Assembly: GCF_023094165.1 (NCBI RefSeq)
Contig: NZ_JALMDK010000001.1
Coordinates: 124,001-188,000, forward strand
DNA from: Crossiella sp. S99.2
GTDB lineage: Bacteria > Actinomycetota > Actinomycetes > Mycobacteriales > Pseudonocardiaceae
DNA: 64,000 bases
Direction of reading: 5' to 3'
This document shows, piece after piece, positions 53,654-64,000 of this stretch. Both the position numbers and the translations under genes were made by a program. Position 1 is the stretch's first letter. Every line of letters begins with the position of its first letter. The notes under the pieces are model-generated. The model saw nothing but the letters and a program-made list of their open reading frames with translations, searched no databases and was not told the origin of the DNA.

Positions 53654-54209
53654 GCACCAGGTCGACCGCCTGCGCCGCGAAGCCCGGGGGTGGCTGTTCC
53701 TGGCGGAGCAGGACGCGGGTCCACATCGCGCCGGCGAGCAGGTCCACCACGAGCTTGGGATCGATGTCCGCGGGGATCTCGCCGCGGTGCCGCGCGCGGT
53801 CGAAGATGACGAGTTCGCCTGCCAGGCGGTCGGCGAAGAACTCGTGGGCCAGCCGGGACAGCACTGGGCGGCCTGCCGCGGTCAGTGCCGCGGTGACCAC
53901 GGAGGCGCTGGGCTCGGTGGTCAGCAGGCGGAGCACGTGGCTGGTCAGGGCGAGCAGGTCGCCGCGCAGGGTGCCGGTGTCGGGGACCGGGAGTTCCAGC
54001 AGGGCCGAGTTCAGCAGGGCGGCGCCCAGCAGCGCGTCCTTGTCCGCCCACCAGCGGTAGATCGTGGTCTTGTGCACGCCGCTGCGCGCGGCCACGCCCT
54101 CCATGGTCAGGCCGTCGTAGCCGCGTTCGGCCAGCAGTTCCAGGGTGGCGGTGAAGATCGCCTGCGCCTGGCGGGGGCCGTCGCCGGACCGGCGTGCCGC
54201 GTTCACCAT
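53628..54209 (-). CDS. TetR family regulator
   Basis: A 193-residue repressor: IFTATLELLAERGYDGLTMEGVAARSGVHKTTIYRWWADKDAL (landmarks GVAARSGV and TTIYRWW), then a helical domain. ATG 54209 has TAGTGT 7 nt before it. It is divergent from an alpha/beta hydrolase; two copies of a shared 14-mer lie between them. The 3' end overlaps the frameshifted gene by 26 nt. Confidence 0.9.
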   Translation of the reverse strand: MVNAARRSGDGPRQAQAIFTATLELLAERGYDGLTMEGVAARSGVHKTTIYRWWADKDALLGAALLNSALLELPVPDTGTLRGDLLALTSHVLRLLTTEPSASVVTAALTAAGRPVLSRLAHEFFADRLAGELVIFDRARHRGEIPADIDPKLVVDLLAGAMWTRVLLRQEQPPPGFAAQAVDLVLTALAWSG

Positions 54210-54223
54210 GCGGGAAACACTAC

Positions 54224-54288
54224 GCGACGTTGCGTTGTGTCGGTGGTCGACGTAGCTTCGAATGCAACGCGACGTTGCGTTGCATTCG
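54224..54288. promoter_or_regulatory. Duplicated TetR operator region
   Basis: GCGACGTTGCGTTG occurs at 54224-54237, beside the tetR -10, and at 54269-54282, just before the hydrolase ribosome site: direct copies 45 bp apart. The second is inside a perfect 12-6-12 inverted repeat, CGAATGCAACGC / GCGTTGCATTCG (54259-54288). Confidence 0.7.
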
Positions 54289-54300
54289 AGGGGAGTGGGC

Positions 54301-54981
54301 ATGACACCGATCGTGCTGGTGCACGGGATCCGGGTCAGCGGGAGCATGTGGCGGGCCCAGCGGGCGTTGGCCGGGGGAACCGTTGTGCGGGCTCCTGACC
54401 TGCCGGGACACGGGAGTCGGGCGGCTGAGCGGTTCACCGTGGCCGGGGCGGTCGCGGTGATCAGGGCGGCCATCGACGAGGTCGGTGGGCGGGTGGTGCT
54501 GGTCGGGCACTCGCTGGGTGGCTACCTGGCCATCGCGACCGCGGCCGAGCATCCGGAACGAGTGGCGGAGCTGGTCCCGGTGGGCTGCACGCTGCGACCG
54601 ACCCCGGCCCTGGTCCGGCCCTACCGGTGGGCGGCCGCGGCGCTGGCCGGGCTGCCGGATGGCGGGCTCGCGCTCACCACCGGGCTGGCGCGGCTGGTCC
54701 TCGGGGCCGGACCGGGAGCGGCCTTCACCGCGGGCGGGGTTTCGTACGCGGCGGTGCCCGCGGTGCTCGACGGGCTGCTGGACCTGGATCCGCTCGCCGA
54801 CCTGCGGCGCTATCCGGGGCCGGTGCGACTGGTCAACGGCGCCCGTGACCACTTCCGGACGGATGAGCGGCTGTTCCTGGCCGCCTGCGGCAACGGCAGG
54901 CTGGACCTGGTGCCCGGCGCCGGGCACCTGCTGCCGCTGACCAAGCCGCGCGAGCTGGCCGCGCTGATCACGCCGGGCTGA
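54301..54981 (+). CDS. Alpha/beta hydrolase
   Basis: A 226-residue hydrolase: LVHGI oxyanion strand, nucleophile Ser71 in VGHSLGGYLA, acid in GARDHF, His in GAGHLLPLT. Short lid. The substrate is unknown; probable small ester or lactone under the divergent TetR. ATG 54301 follows GGGGAGTGGGC. Confidence 0.88.
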   Translation: MTPIVLVHGIRVSGSMWRAQRALAGGTVVRAPDLPGHGSRAAERFTVAGAVAVIRAAIDEVGGRVVLVGHSLGGYLAIATAAEHPERVAELVPVGCTLRPTPALVRPYRWAAAALAGLPDGGLALTTGLARLVLGAGPGAAFTAGGVSYAAVPAVLDGLLDLDPLADLRRYPGPVRLVNGARDHFRTDERLFLAACGNGRLDLVPGAGHLLPLTKPRELAALITPG

Positions 54982-55365
54982 TCACTCCGGTGGCCAGCGC
55001 TTGATGAACTCCAGCAACGCCTTGCCCTCCGCGGTCAGCTCCTTGCCCTTGCCCTTGCAGTCGGGGCAGGCCGGGTGCGTGTTGGCGGTCTTGTGCGCGC
55101 GGGTGATCACGTTGTCGCCCTCGCGCAGCTCGATGTACTCCTGGAACGGGATCACCTCGGCGTCGGCGGCCTTGCTGGTGGCCAGCGCCTTCAGCTCCTC
55201 CCACTCCTCCTTGAGATCGGCCAGCTTCTGCGCCACCGGGGCCGAGCGGACGAACTGGGCGGCGCGGCGGCGCAGGCGCAGTTCCTCCTGGCTCAGTTCT
55301 TCCGCTCCCGGTTCGGTGTTCTTCCCGGTGCCCGAGCACCTGGGGCAGGCCACGTCCCAGCTCAT
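54982..55365 (-). CDS. Small zinc-ribbon protein with coiled-coil middle
   Basis: A 127-residue protein with two DnaJ-type half ribbons, CPRCSGTGK near the N-terminus and CPDCKGKGK near 103, that could form one four-Cys zinc site. Between them is a charged coiled-coil (LSQEELRLRRRAAQFV; KLADLKEEWEELKALA). I do not know its function. ATG 55365 follows GGAGGTGGAG. Confidence 0.75.
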   Translation of the reverse strand: MSWDVACPRCSGTGKNTEPGAEELSQEELRLRRRAAQFVRSAPVAQKLADLKEEWEELKALATSKAADAEVIPFQEYIELREGDNVITRAHKTANTHPACPDCKGKGKELTAEGKALLEFIKRWPPE

Positions 55366-55508
55366 CTCCACCTCCGGCGCCGATGGCGGGGCACGAGGTC
55401 ACCGCCGGTACCCGGAAGGCTACCGAGAGTTCGACGAATTCAAGATCGACCCACCGGGGGAACTTCCGGCCAGCACCTCCGTGTGACGGAGGCCGCTGTG
55501 CCGCCTCG

Positions 55509-55535
55509 TAGGATGTGGGGCGCACAAAGGCGCCC
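55509..55535 (+). promoter_or_regulatory. fba promoter -10 and leader hairpin
   Basis: TAGGAT (55509-55514) is a good -10; a GGGCGC-ACAAAG-GCGCCC hairpin (55518-55535) lies in the short leader just before the GAGGAGG ribosome site. Confidence 0.45.
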
Positions 55536-55552
55536 ATGAGGAGGACGGTTCG

Positions 55553-56587
<1,035 letters not shown>

Positions 56588-56592
56588 GCGCG

Positions 56593-57012
56593 ATGACCCA
56601 GTTCGGCAACCTCTTCGGCGGCCCGCCCGACACCCTGCTGCCGGAGCGGCCCGGTCCGCAGTCGGCACTGGACAGCGGCAAGGACCCCTCCGAGGTGGCG
56701 CGGGAGTTCCCGGACTTCAGCGCCGCCTGGGCCGCGCTGGCCGAGCGGGCGCTGGCCGCCGGTGACCCGGTCACCGGCTACGCCTACGCCCGCACCGGCT
56801 ACCACCGCGGTCTCGACCAGCTCCGCCGCGCTGGCTGGAAGGGCCACGGCCCGGTGCCGTGGTCGCACGCGCCCAACCAGGGCTTCCTGCGGGCGCTGGC
56901 CGCGCTGGCCAGGTCCGCCGGTGAGATCGGCGAGACCGAGGAGCACGAGCGCTGCGCCTCCTTCCTCGCCGACTCCGACCCGGCCGCGCCCGCCGCGACC
57001 GGTCTGGCCTGA
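56593..57012 (+). CDS. DUF3151 protein
   Basis: A 139-residue soluble protein matching the actinobacterial DUF3151 family (PDFSAAWAALAERAL; AYARTGYHRGLDQLRRAGWKGHGPVPW; NQGFLRALAALA; landmarks given). It is usually found next to fba, as here (6-nt gap), but has no established function. Confidence 0.88.
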   Translation: MTQFGNLFGGPPDTLLPERPGPQSALDSGKDPSEVAREFPDFSAAWAALAERALAAGDPVTGYAYARTGYHRGLDQLRRAGWKGHGPVPWSHAPNQGFLRALAALARSAGEIGETEEHERCASFLADSDPAAPAATGLA

Positions 57013-57033
57013 GCTGATCTGACGGAGCGACCC

Positions 57034-57630
57034 GTGCCCGGCAACGACTACGCGTTCCACACCCGCTGGTCGGTGCCGGGCCGGGTGGCCGAGGTCGCCG
57101 ACGTGCTCTTCGATCCGGAGGACCTGGTCCGCTGGTGGCCGTCGGTGTACATGGACGTCCGCCGCGCCGCCGAGGGCGACGAGCGCGGCATCGGCTCCGC
57201 CTTCGACCTCTACACCAAGGGCTGGCTGCCCTACACGCTGCGCTGGCGGATGCGGGTGGTCAGCCACGACCAGGGCACCACCTCCACCTTCACCGCCGAG
57301 GGCGACCTCAGCGGCGAGGGCGTGTGGCGGCTGAGCCAGGACGGCGACCGGGTCGAGGTCGACTTCGACTGGCGGGTCCGCGCGGACAAACCGCTGTTAC
57401 GCCTGGGCTCGCCGGTGTTCAAGCCGGTGTTCTCGGCCAATCACAACTGGGCCATGGCCAAGGGCCTGCGCAGCCTGGAACTCGAACTGGCCCGCCGTTC
57501 CGCGGCCAGCCCGGCCGAACGGGAGGCCGTGCCGCCCCCGCCGGGCCGGTCCGCGAGCACCCCGCTGCTGGCCGGACTCGCCGCCGCCGCACTCCTGGCG
57601 TTCGCCTTCCGCCGCAGGAGGCAGACTTAG
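57034..57630 (+). CDS. SRPBCC (START-like) protein with C-terminal anchor
   Basis: A 198-residue protein: an SRPBCC lipid/ligand-binding fold (HTRWSVPGRVAEVADVLFDPEDLVRWWPSVY, landmarks LVRWWPS; GSAFDLYTKGWLPYTLRWRM; FDWRVRADKPLL), then a Pro linker and the TM tail LLAGLAAAALLAFAF followed by RRRRQT. GTG 57034 with GGAG 10 nt upstream. It overlaps nothing and is 4 nt before the FUSC gene. Confidence 0.8.
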   Translation: MPGNDYAFHTRWSVPGRVAEVADVLFDPEDLVRWWPSVYMDVRRAAEGDERGIGSAFDLYTKGWLPYTLRWRMRVVSHDQGTTSTFTAEGDLSGEGVWRLSQDGDRVEVDFDWRVRADKPLLRLGSPVFKPVFSANHNWAMAKGLRSLELELARRSAASPAEREAVPPPPGRSASTPLLAGLAAAALLAFAFRRRRQT

Positions 57631-57634
57631 CCGC

Positions 57635-58708
57635 GTGCACCGGGTACGCGAGGAGCTGAGCCGACGACTGCTGCGGCTGCGGCGCACCGCGTTGCCGATC
57701 CTGCACAGCGCGATCAGCGCCGGGATCGCCTGGCTGATCGCGGCGGATCTCATCGGGCACGCCCGCCCGTTCTTCGCCCCGATCGCCGCGGTGATCTGCC
57801 TCGGCGTCTCCCTCGGCCAGCGGTTGCGGCGGGTGGCCGAGCTGGTGGCCGGGGTGAGCATCGGCATTGGCGTCGGCGACCTGCTGATCCTGCAGATCGG
57901 GTCCGGCACCTGGCAGATCATGCTGGTGGTGGCACTGGCGCTGATCACGGCGGTGCTGCTGGACAGCGGCACCGTCATCGCCATGCAGGCCGGATCCTCG
58001 GCGGTGCTGGTCGCCACCTTGCTGCCACCGGGTGATTCCGGCGGTCTGGACCGGATGGTCGACGCTCTGATCGGCGGCCTGGTCGCGCTCGCGGTGGCCG
58101 CCCTGCTGCCGGCCAACCCGCTGACCGTGGCGCACCGCCAGGGCAAGGTGCTGCTCGGTGAGCTGGCCGCCGCGCTGCGTGCGGTGGCCGGGGCGGTGAC
58201 CGGGCGGGACCCGGGCAAGGCGGCCGCGGCGCTGAGCCGGGCGCGCAAGACCACCAAGGCGTTCGAGGACTTCCGCACCGCGCTGGACACCGGCGCGGAG
58301 ATCGCCCGGATCGCGCCGATCCGCTGGCGCCGCCGGGCCGACCTGGACAACTACCTGGCCGCCGCGGTCCCGCTGGACCACGCCATGCGCAACACCAGGG
58401 TGCTCATCCGGCGTGCGCTGGCCGCGTTGCGGGACGGCGAGCCCGCGCCGGCCGAGCTGCCCGCGGTGCTGACCAAGCTCGCCGACGCGGTGGACCTGCT
58501 GCGGGCCGAGCTGGCCGCCGGTGACGAGCCCCTCGCGGCCCGCCAGCTGGCCCTGGAGGCGGCGAAGGAGGCCAGCGTGGCCCTGATCGGCGAAGGCGGG
58601 TTCTCGGTGCGCGTGGTGGTCGCTCAGCTGCGTTCGCTGGCCGTCGACCTGCTCCAGGCCACCGGCGTCAGCCGGGACGACGCGATCGCCGCGCTGCCGC
58701 CGCTCTAA
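57635..58708 (+). CDS. FUSC family membrane protein
   Basis: A 357-residue protein with an N-terminal six-helix FUSC/aromatic-acid-exporter domain (AISAGIAWLIAADLIG; FFAPIAAVICLGVSLGQRLRRVAELV; GVSIGIGVGDLLI; LLDSGTVIAMQAGSSAVLVATLLPPG) and a cytosolic helical C-terminal half. GTG 57635. Its stop overlaps that of the convergent small gene as CTAA. Confidence 0.87.
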   Translation: MHRVREELSRRLLRLRRTALPILHSAISAGIAWLIAADLIGHARPFFAPIAAVICLGVSLGQRLRRVAELVAGVSIGIGVGDLLILQIGSGTWQIMLVVALALITAVLLDSGTVIAMQAGSSAVLVATLLPPGDSGGLDRMVDALIGGLVALAVAALLPANPLTVAHRQGKVLLGELAAALRAVAGAVTGRDPGKAAAALSRARKTTKAFEDFRTALDTGAEIARIAPIRWRRRADLDNYLAAAVPLDHAMRNTRVLIRRALAALRDGEPAPAELPAVLTKLADAVDLLRAELAAGDEPLAARQLALEAAKEASVALIGEGGFSVRVVVAQLRSLAVDLLQATGVSRDDAIAALPPL

Positions 58709-58956
58709 CCGATCGGGCGATTCAACACCGCCGCCAGCGTGCGGTGCAGCGGCTCGTGGTCCTTGGCGTCGTGCAGGTGGGTGCCGCCGCCGGTGAGCTT
58801 GTACCACTCCTCGGCGCCCTCGTAGGTGACCAGCGTTGTCACCTCGCCTGCCGGATCGCAGCGGGTCAGCAGCTCGAGATCACCGGTGATCACGCCGACG
58901 TCGTCGGTCATCACGCCACCGGGCCCGGCCTTGAACAAGGTCCGCAGTTCCTCCAC
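58705..58956 (-). CDS. Small conserved hypothetical protein
   Basis: An 83-residue acidic protein (VEELRTLFKAGPGGVMTDDVG; GDLELLTRCDP; EGAEEWYKLTGG). GTG 58956 follows GGGAGGGTG. I do not recognise the family. Confidence 0.62.
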   Translation of the reverse strand: MEELRTLFKAGPGGVMTDDVGVITGDLELLTRCDPAGEVTTLVTYEGAEEWYKLTGGGTHLHDAKDHEPLHRTLAAVLNRPIG

Positions 58957-59054
58957 GACACACCCTCCCTGGGTCGCTCCTCGCGGCAACCTAGCGCCAA
59001 CCGCGGCACTCGGCCATCCGCGAGGAGCGGGGTACCCAGGGGATCACGGGCGAA

Positions 59055-59693
59055 TCAGCAGCTGCTGAGCATGCCGCTCAGCGCGCCCTTCTCCGCCGCG
59101 GTCACGGTCAGGCCCCAGGCGTGCTTGGCGCCGGTCCACATCCGGGCGTAGGTGCAGTGGTAGGAGCCCAGCGGCGGCTTCCACAGGTCAGGGGTCTTGT
59201 CCCCCTTGGCCTGGTTGACGTTGTCGGTCACCGCGATGAGCTGGGAGTTGGTCAGGTCGTTGGCGAACTGCTGGCGCTTGGCCGTGGTCCAGTTCGCCGC
59301 GCCGGAGCGCCAGGCCGCGGCCAGCGGCACGATGTGGTCGATGTCCACATCACTGGCCGCGGTCCAGGTCGCGCCGTCGTACGGGCTGTGCCAGGAGCCC
59401 GAGGTGGCCGCGCAGCTCGCGTTGACCTGCACGTTGCGCCCGTCCCGCTTGAGCACGGTCTCCCGGGTGTTGCAGGCGCCGGAGATGGTGATCCAGTGCG
59501 GGAACTTCTCCCGCGAGTAGCCGGTCATCGAACCGGCCGGGGCCACGGTCAGGCCGTTGAGCTGGGTTCGGGCGGTGCTCGCGCTCGGGATGTTCGGCGG
59601 TTCCGCGTTGGCAGGGGCGGACAGACCGAGCGAGACAGCCGCGGTGATCAGCAGGGTGGTGAGCAGGGCCCTGATGGGGCGTGCGCCGTTCAC
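59055..59693 (-). CDS. Secreted HNH endonuclease family protein
   Basis: A 212-residue protein with a Sec signal peptide (RPIRALLTTLLITAAVSLGLSAPANA) and a DUF1524/HNH nuclease domain: VDIDHIVPLAAAWRSGA, FANDLTNSQLIAVTDNVNQAKGDKTPDLW (landmarks given), YHCTYARMWTGAKHAWGL, and Cys residues suited to disulfides. Probable extracellular nuclease for nutrient use. GTG 59693 follows GGAGGTTGGA. Confidence 0.9.
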   Translation of the reverse strand: MNGARPIRALLTTLLITAAVSLGLSAPANAEPPNIPSASTARTQLNGLTVAPAGSMTGYSREKFPHWITISGACNTRETVLKRDGRNVQVNASCAATSGSWHSPYDGATWTAASDVDIDHIVPLAAAWRSGAANWTTAKRQQFANDLTNSQLIAVTDNVNQAKGDKTPDLWKPPLGSYHCTYARMWTGAKHAWGLTVTAAEKGALSGMLSSC

Positions 59694-59808
59694 TCCAACC
59701 TCCAGGTGGTGGGGGTGATCACGTCTACGACATGACCGTCACCCACTGGAGTGACTTGCGCAACACGAAAAGGTGACAGCCGGATGGCTCCCCGCTGTCG
59801 GCCGGATG

Positions 59809-60489
59809 TCAGCCCGCGCGGACCAGCCGCAGGTCAGCGGTATGGCGGTACCAGGTCCACTTCTCCATCAGGCGGGCATGAGGGACGCCATCCCGGAGCA
59901 CCGTGGCCGGCTCGCAGGCCAGCTGCAGCGCGCGACCGGGCTGCACGATCGTGCGTCGCCCGAACAGGCCCCGCCGGCGCACCCGCACCAGCAGGCCCTC
60001 GCCGCCGGCCGGATCCGGGCCCACCGCCAGCCGGGTCGCCGCGCCCTTGAGCACGTGCACGTCGTCGCAGTAGGCCGAGCCCTTCACCGGACTGATCTCG
60101 CCGTGCCCGAGCAGCACCCCGCCCACGTCGTCGCGCAGCAGCGGCACGCCCACCGGACCAGCGCCCAGCGCGACCCGCCAGGCCGCGCCCAACTCGGTCG
60201 GCAGACCCCACAATCGGGCGATCCGGCTACCCGGATCGGTCGGCAGGTAGCCCAGCGTGACCTCGCCGAGCCGGTCCTGGCGGAGCACCCGCAGCACCAC
60301 CGCGGCGAGATCCGCGTCACTCCCGCGCACCAGCAGCCGAGCACCGTCCAGCTCGGCCAGCAGGGGATCTACCACGTCTTTTGCCGGTAAAGCCGGTCCC
60401 GAACGCAGTGAGATACCCTCACGTTCGGTCAACGTTTGCAACTCTGCGTCGACGTCATCGTTTCCGCAGGACAGGGCTAGTACACGCAC
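59809..60489 (-). CDS. Hypothetical protein, weakly DAG-kinase-like
   Basis: A 226-residue soluble protein: RVLALSCGNDD, LRVLRQDRLGEVTLGYLPTDPGSRIARLWGLP, LLRDDVGGVLLGHGEISP, SAYCDDVHVLKG, CEPATVLRDGV. The order resembles a diacylglycerol/lipid-kinase beta domain without the GGDGT loop, so activity is doubtful. GTG 60489 follows CAGGAGCGG. Divergent from purA. Confidence 0.6.
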   Translation of the reverse strand: MRVLALSCGNDDVDAELQTLTEREGISLRSGPALPAKDVVDPLLAELDGARLLVRGSDADLAAVVLRVLRQDRLGEVTLGYLPTDPGSRIARLWGLPTELGAAWRVALGAGPVGVPLLRDDVGGVLLGHGEISPVKGSAYCDDVHVLKGAATRLAVGPDPAGGEGLLVRVRRRGLFGRRTIVQPGRALQLACEPATVLRDGVPHARLMEKWTWYRHTADLRLVRAG

Positions 60490-60507
60490 GTTCCGCTCCT
60501 GGTTTAA

Positions 60508-61848
<1,341 letters not shown>

Positions 61849-61869
61849 GCAAACAATCCCGGACACTGG

Positions 61870-61923
61870 GAGCCTGACCGCCCGCCGTTGACATGATCAC
61901 GGCTGGGCGGTCAGGCTCTTTTT
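61870..61923 (+). terminator. Intrinsic terminator of purA
   Basis: GAGCCTGACCGCCC (61870-61883) pairs perfectly with GGGCGGTCAGGCTC (61905-61918); the stem extends inward with GCCGT/ACGGC and is followed by TTTTT (61919-61923). Confidence 0.92.
61888..61917 (+). promoter_or_regulatory. Promoter nested in the purA terminator
   Basis: TTGACA (61888-61893, consensus -35) lies in the terminator loop; 18 nt later CAGGCT (61912-61917) in the right arm can act as -10, and 7 nt after that is the leader peptide ATG. The arrangement implies a leaderless transcript for the sulfur operon. Confidence 0.55.
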
Positions 61924-61924
61924 C

Positions 61925-62002
61925 ATGACCCAGCGCACGGAGCTTGTTGCGCGGCTGCACGTCGACCTGCGACGGCACGCCAGCGCCCTCTGTTGTAGCT
62001 GA
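61925..62002 (+). CDS. Cys-Cys leader peptide upstream of sulfonate ABC operon
   Basis: A 25-residue peptide: MTQRTELVARLHVDLRRHAS then ALCCS and TGA. The HVDLxRxxSALC core matches actinobacterial 'putative leader peptides' found before sulfur-assimilation genes. In mycobacteria similar leaderless polycysteine uORFs act as cysteine-responsive attenuators. It lies 82 bp before the permease gene. Confidence 0.82.
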   Translation: MTQRTELVARLHVDLRRHASALCCS

Positions 62003-62024
62003 GCTTTTCCCTCCCGCGCTGCCT

Positions 62025-62040
62025 GACGGCCTTCGCCGTC
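62025..62040 (+). promoter_or_regulatory. Candidate attenuator hairpin after the leader peptide
   Basis: GACGGC-CTTC-GCCGTC forms a stable 6-bp stem-loop 22 nt after the leader-peptide stop, in a pyrimidine-rich spacer. It could take part in attenuation with ribosome stalling at the Cys codons. Confidence 0.4.
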
Positions 62041-62833
62041 CGCTTTCGCCTGCCCTTGTTCTCCCCGCGTCCGGGAGCCCCTTCATGTCTATGTCCACTG
62101 TGGACAAAACGCGGCCACGCCGTTGGCTGAGCCCGGTGGCGATCGTGCTGCTGTGGCAGCTGGCCAGCACGACCGGTCTGCTGCCACCGGACAAACTCGC
62201 CGCCCCGCTGACCGTGCTGAGTTCCGCGGTCGAACTCGTGGTCAGCGGTGAGCTGCTGACCGCCTTCGCCGTGTCCCTGCAACGGGTTGTGCTCGGCTTC
62301 GCCATCGGGCTGTTTGCCGGGCTGGGCCTCGGTCTGCTCGCCGGGTTGTCCCGGTGGGGGGACGCGCTGCTGGACCCGCCGGTGCAGATGCTGCGCACCC
62401 TGCCCTTCCTCGGGTTGATCCCGTTGCTGATCCTGTGGTTCGGCATCGGCGAGGCGCCCAAGATCGCGCTGGTCGCGCTCGGCGTGACCTTCCCGATCTA
62501 CCTCAACACGCACGCCGGGATCCGCGGCGTGGACCGGCGGCTGATCGAGGCCACCACGGTGCTCGGCTACACCGGCTGGGAGCGGATCCAGCACGTGGTG
62601 CTGCCCTCGGCGCTGCCGCAGACCATGGTCGGGCTGCGCCAGGGGCTGAGCGTGGCCTGGCTGTCGCTGGTGATCGGCGAGCAGGTCAACGCCGAGGCCG
62701 GCCTCGGCTACCTGATCAACAACGCCAGGGAGTTCCTGCGCACCGACGTGATCGTGGTGGGGCTGCTGGTCTACGCGTTGCTCGGCCTGGGCACCGACGC
62801 GCTGGTGCGGGCACTGGAGAGGAGGGCATTGGC

Positions 62834-63518
<685 letters not shown>

Positions 63519-63535
<17 letters not shown>

Positions 63536-64000
63536 CTGGCTGACCCTGTTGCGGGACAAGCGAACCCGGCTGGCCGGGGTGCTCGTCTCGGCCCTGCTGC
63601 TCAGCGGGTGCTCGCCGGGTGCGGCCGAACCCGGCGAGCTGGTGCTCAAGGTCGGCGACCAGAAGGGCAACTCGCAGTCGCTGCTGAGCGCGGCCGGACT
63701 GCTCAAGGACCTGCCGTACAAGCTCGAGTGGTCCACCTTCACCAGCGGTCCGCCGTTGCTGGAGGCGGCCTCGGCCAGTGCCATCGACCTCGGCGGGGTC
63801 GGCAACACCCCGCCGATCTTCGCCGCCGCGGCCAACGCGAAGATCACCGTGGTGGCCGCGGCCCAGGGTGATGCCAGCAGCGACGCCATCCTGGTGCCGG
63901 ACGGATCCCCGCTGACCGACGCGGGTTCGTTGCGCGGCAAGCAGATCGCGGTGGCCAAGGGCAGTTCCGCGCACGGCTCGCTGCTGCTCGTGCTGCAGCG
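63519..64000 (+). CDS. ssuA: Sulfonate-type ABC substrate-binding lipoprotein (partial, right edge)
   Basis: The first 160 codons of an SsuA/NMT1-like binding protein: signal with lipobox LLLSGC, then LVLKVGDQKGNSQSLLSAAG, YKLEWSTFTSGPPLLEAASASAIDLGGVGNTPPIFAAAA (landmarks FTSGPPLLEA and GGVGNTPPIF), and VVAAAQGDASSDAILVP. ATG 63519 overlaps the ATPase gene; GGGAG lies 8 nt upstream. The gene runs off the window. Confidence 0.9.

Overview
The window is about 70% GC, very gene-dense and uses many GTG starts. Its gene content points to a filamentous actinobacterium, most likely of the Pseudonocardiales (inference): an EspR-like regulator, a fused CydDC exporter, a DasR-type operator at N-acetylglucosamine genes, fba next to a DUF3151 gene, and a polycysteine leader peptide before a sulfur transporter. 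I see no rRNA, tRNA, CRISPR array, intact insertion sequence or prophage. Most of it is chromosomal metabolic and transport gene content.

Left part (1-20.9 kb): a LysA/ornithine-decarboxylase-like protein that has lost its PLP lysine; a polar amino acid ABC operon; a ROK sugar kinase; a TetR-controlled SCP2/acyl-CoA dehydrogenase pair; a DUF2470 (haem-related) gene behind an iron box; then a tightly overlapping five-gene minus-strand operon, SWIM zinc finger - DUF5691 - MoxR AAA ATPase - DUF5682 (TraB/ChaN-like) - VWA protein. This is the least understood system here. A homogentisate catabolic locus follows: hmgA diverging from an unknown gene - fahA - iclR.

Middle part (21-44.8 kb): a decayed DUF3800-like gene; DUF1203; a GDT1/UPF0016 manganese exporter behind a yybP-ykoY Mn2+ riboswitch with a readable expression platform; cydA-cydB-cydDC-histidine kinase; an EspR-like regulator with a PAP2-like membrane protein; a branched-chain 2-oxoacid dehydrogenase operon (E1a-E1b-E2); an orphan iron-type binding lipoprotein; a Zur-type palindrome between a TIM-barrel protein and a COG0523 GTPase; a LacI-controlled FrcBCAK-like sugar ABC operon with its kinase; a DedA protein and a GlcD-like flavoprotein.

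Right part (44.8-64 kb): an aromatic-ring monooxygenase/TetR operon under a strong palindromic operator; a second DedA gene; a 640-bp gene-free stretch with two perfect DnaA-box sequences; nagK-nagA behind a dre (DasR) site; an SigE-type sigma factor; YciI; an aldo/keto reductase; a frameshifted hypothetical gene; a TetR/hydrolase divergon; fba-DUF3151-SRPBCC-FUSC; a secreted HNH nuclease; purA; and, at the right edge, a sulfonate-type ABC operon. That operon is preceded by a short Cys-Cys leader peptide whose promoter appears to lie inside the purA terminator.

Several genes have a TAnnnT hexamer 6-8 nt before a GTG/ATG start, which suggests frequent leaderless transcription; I used this to choose some starts. 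All calls come from reading the sequence, with no database search.
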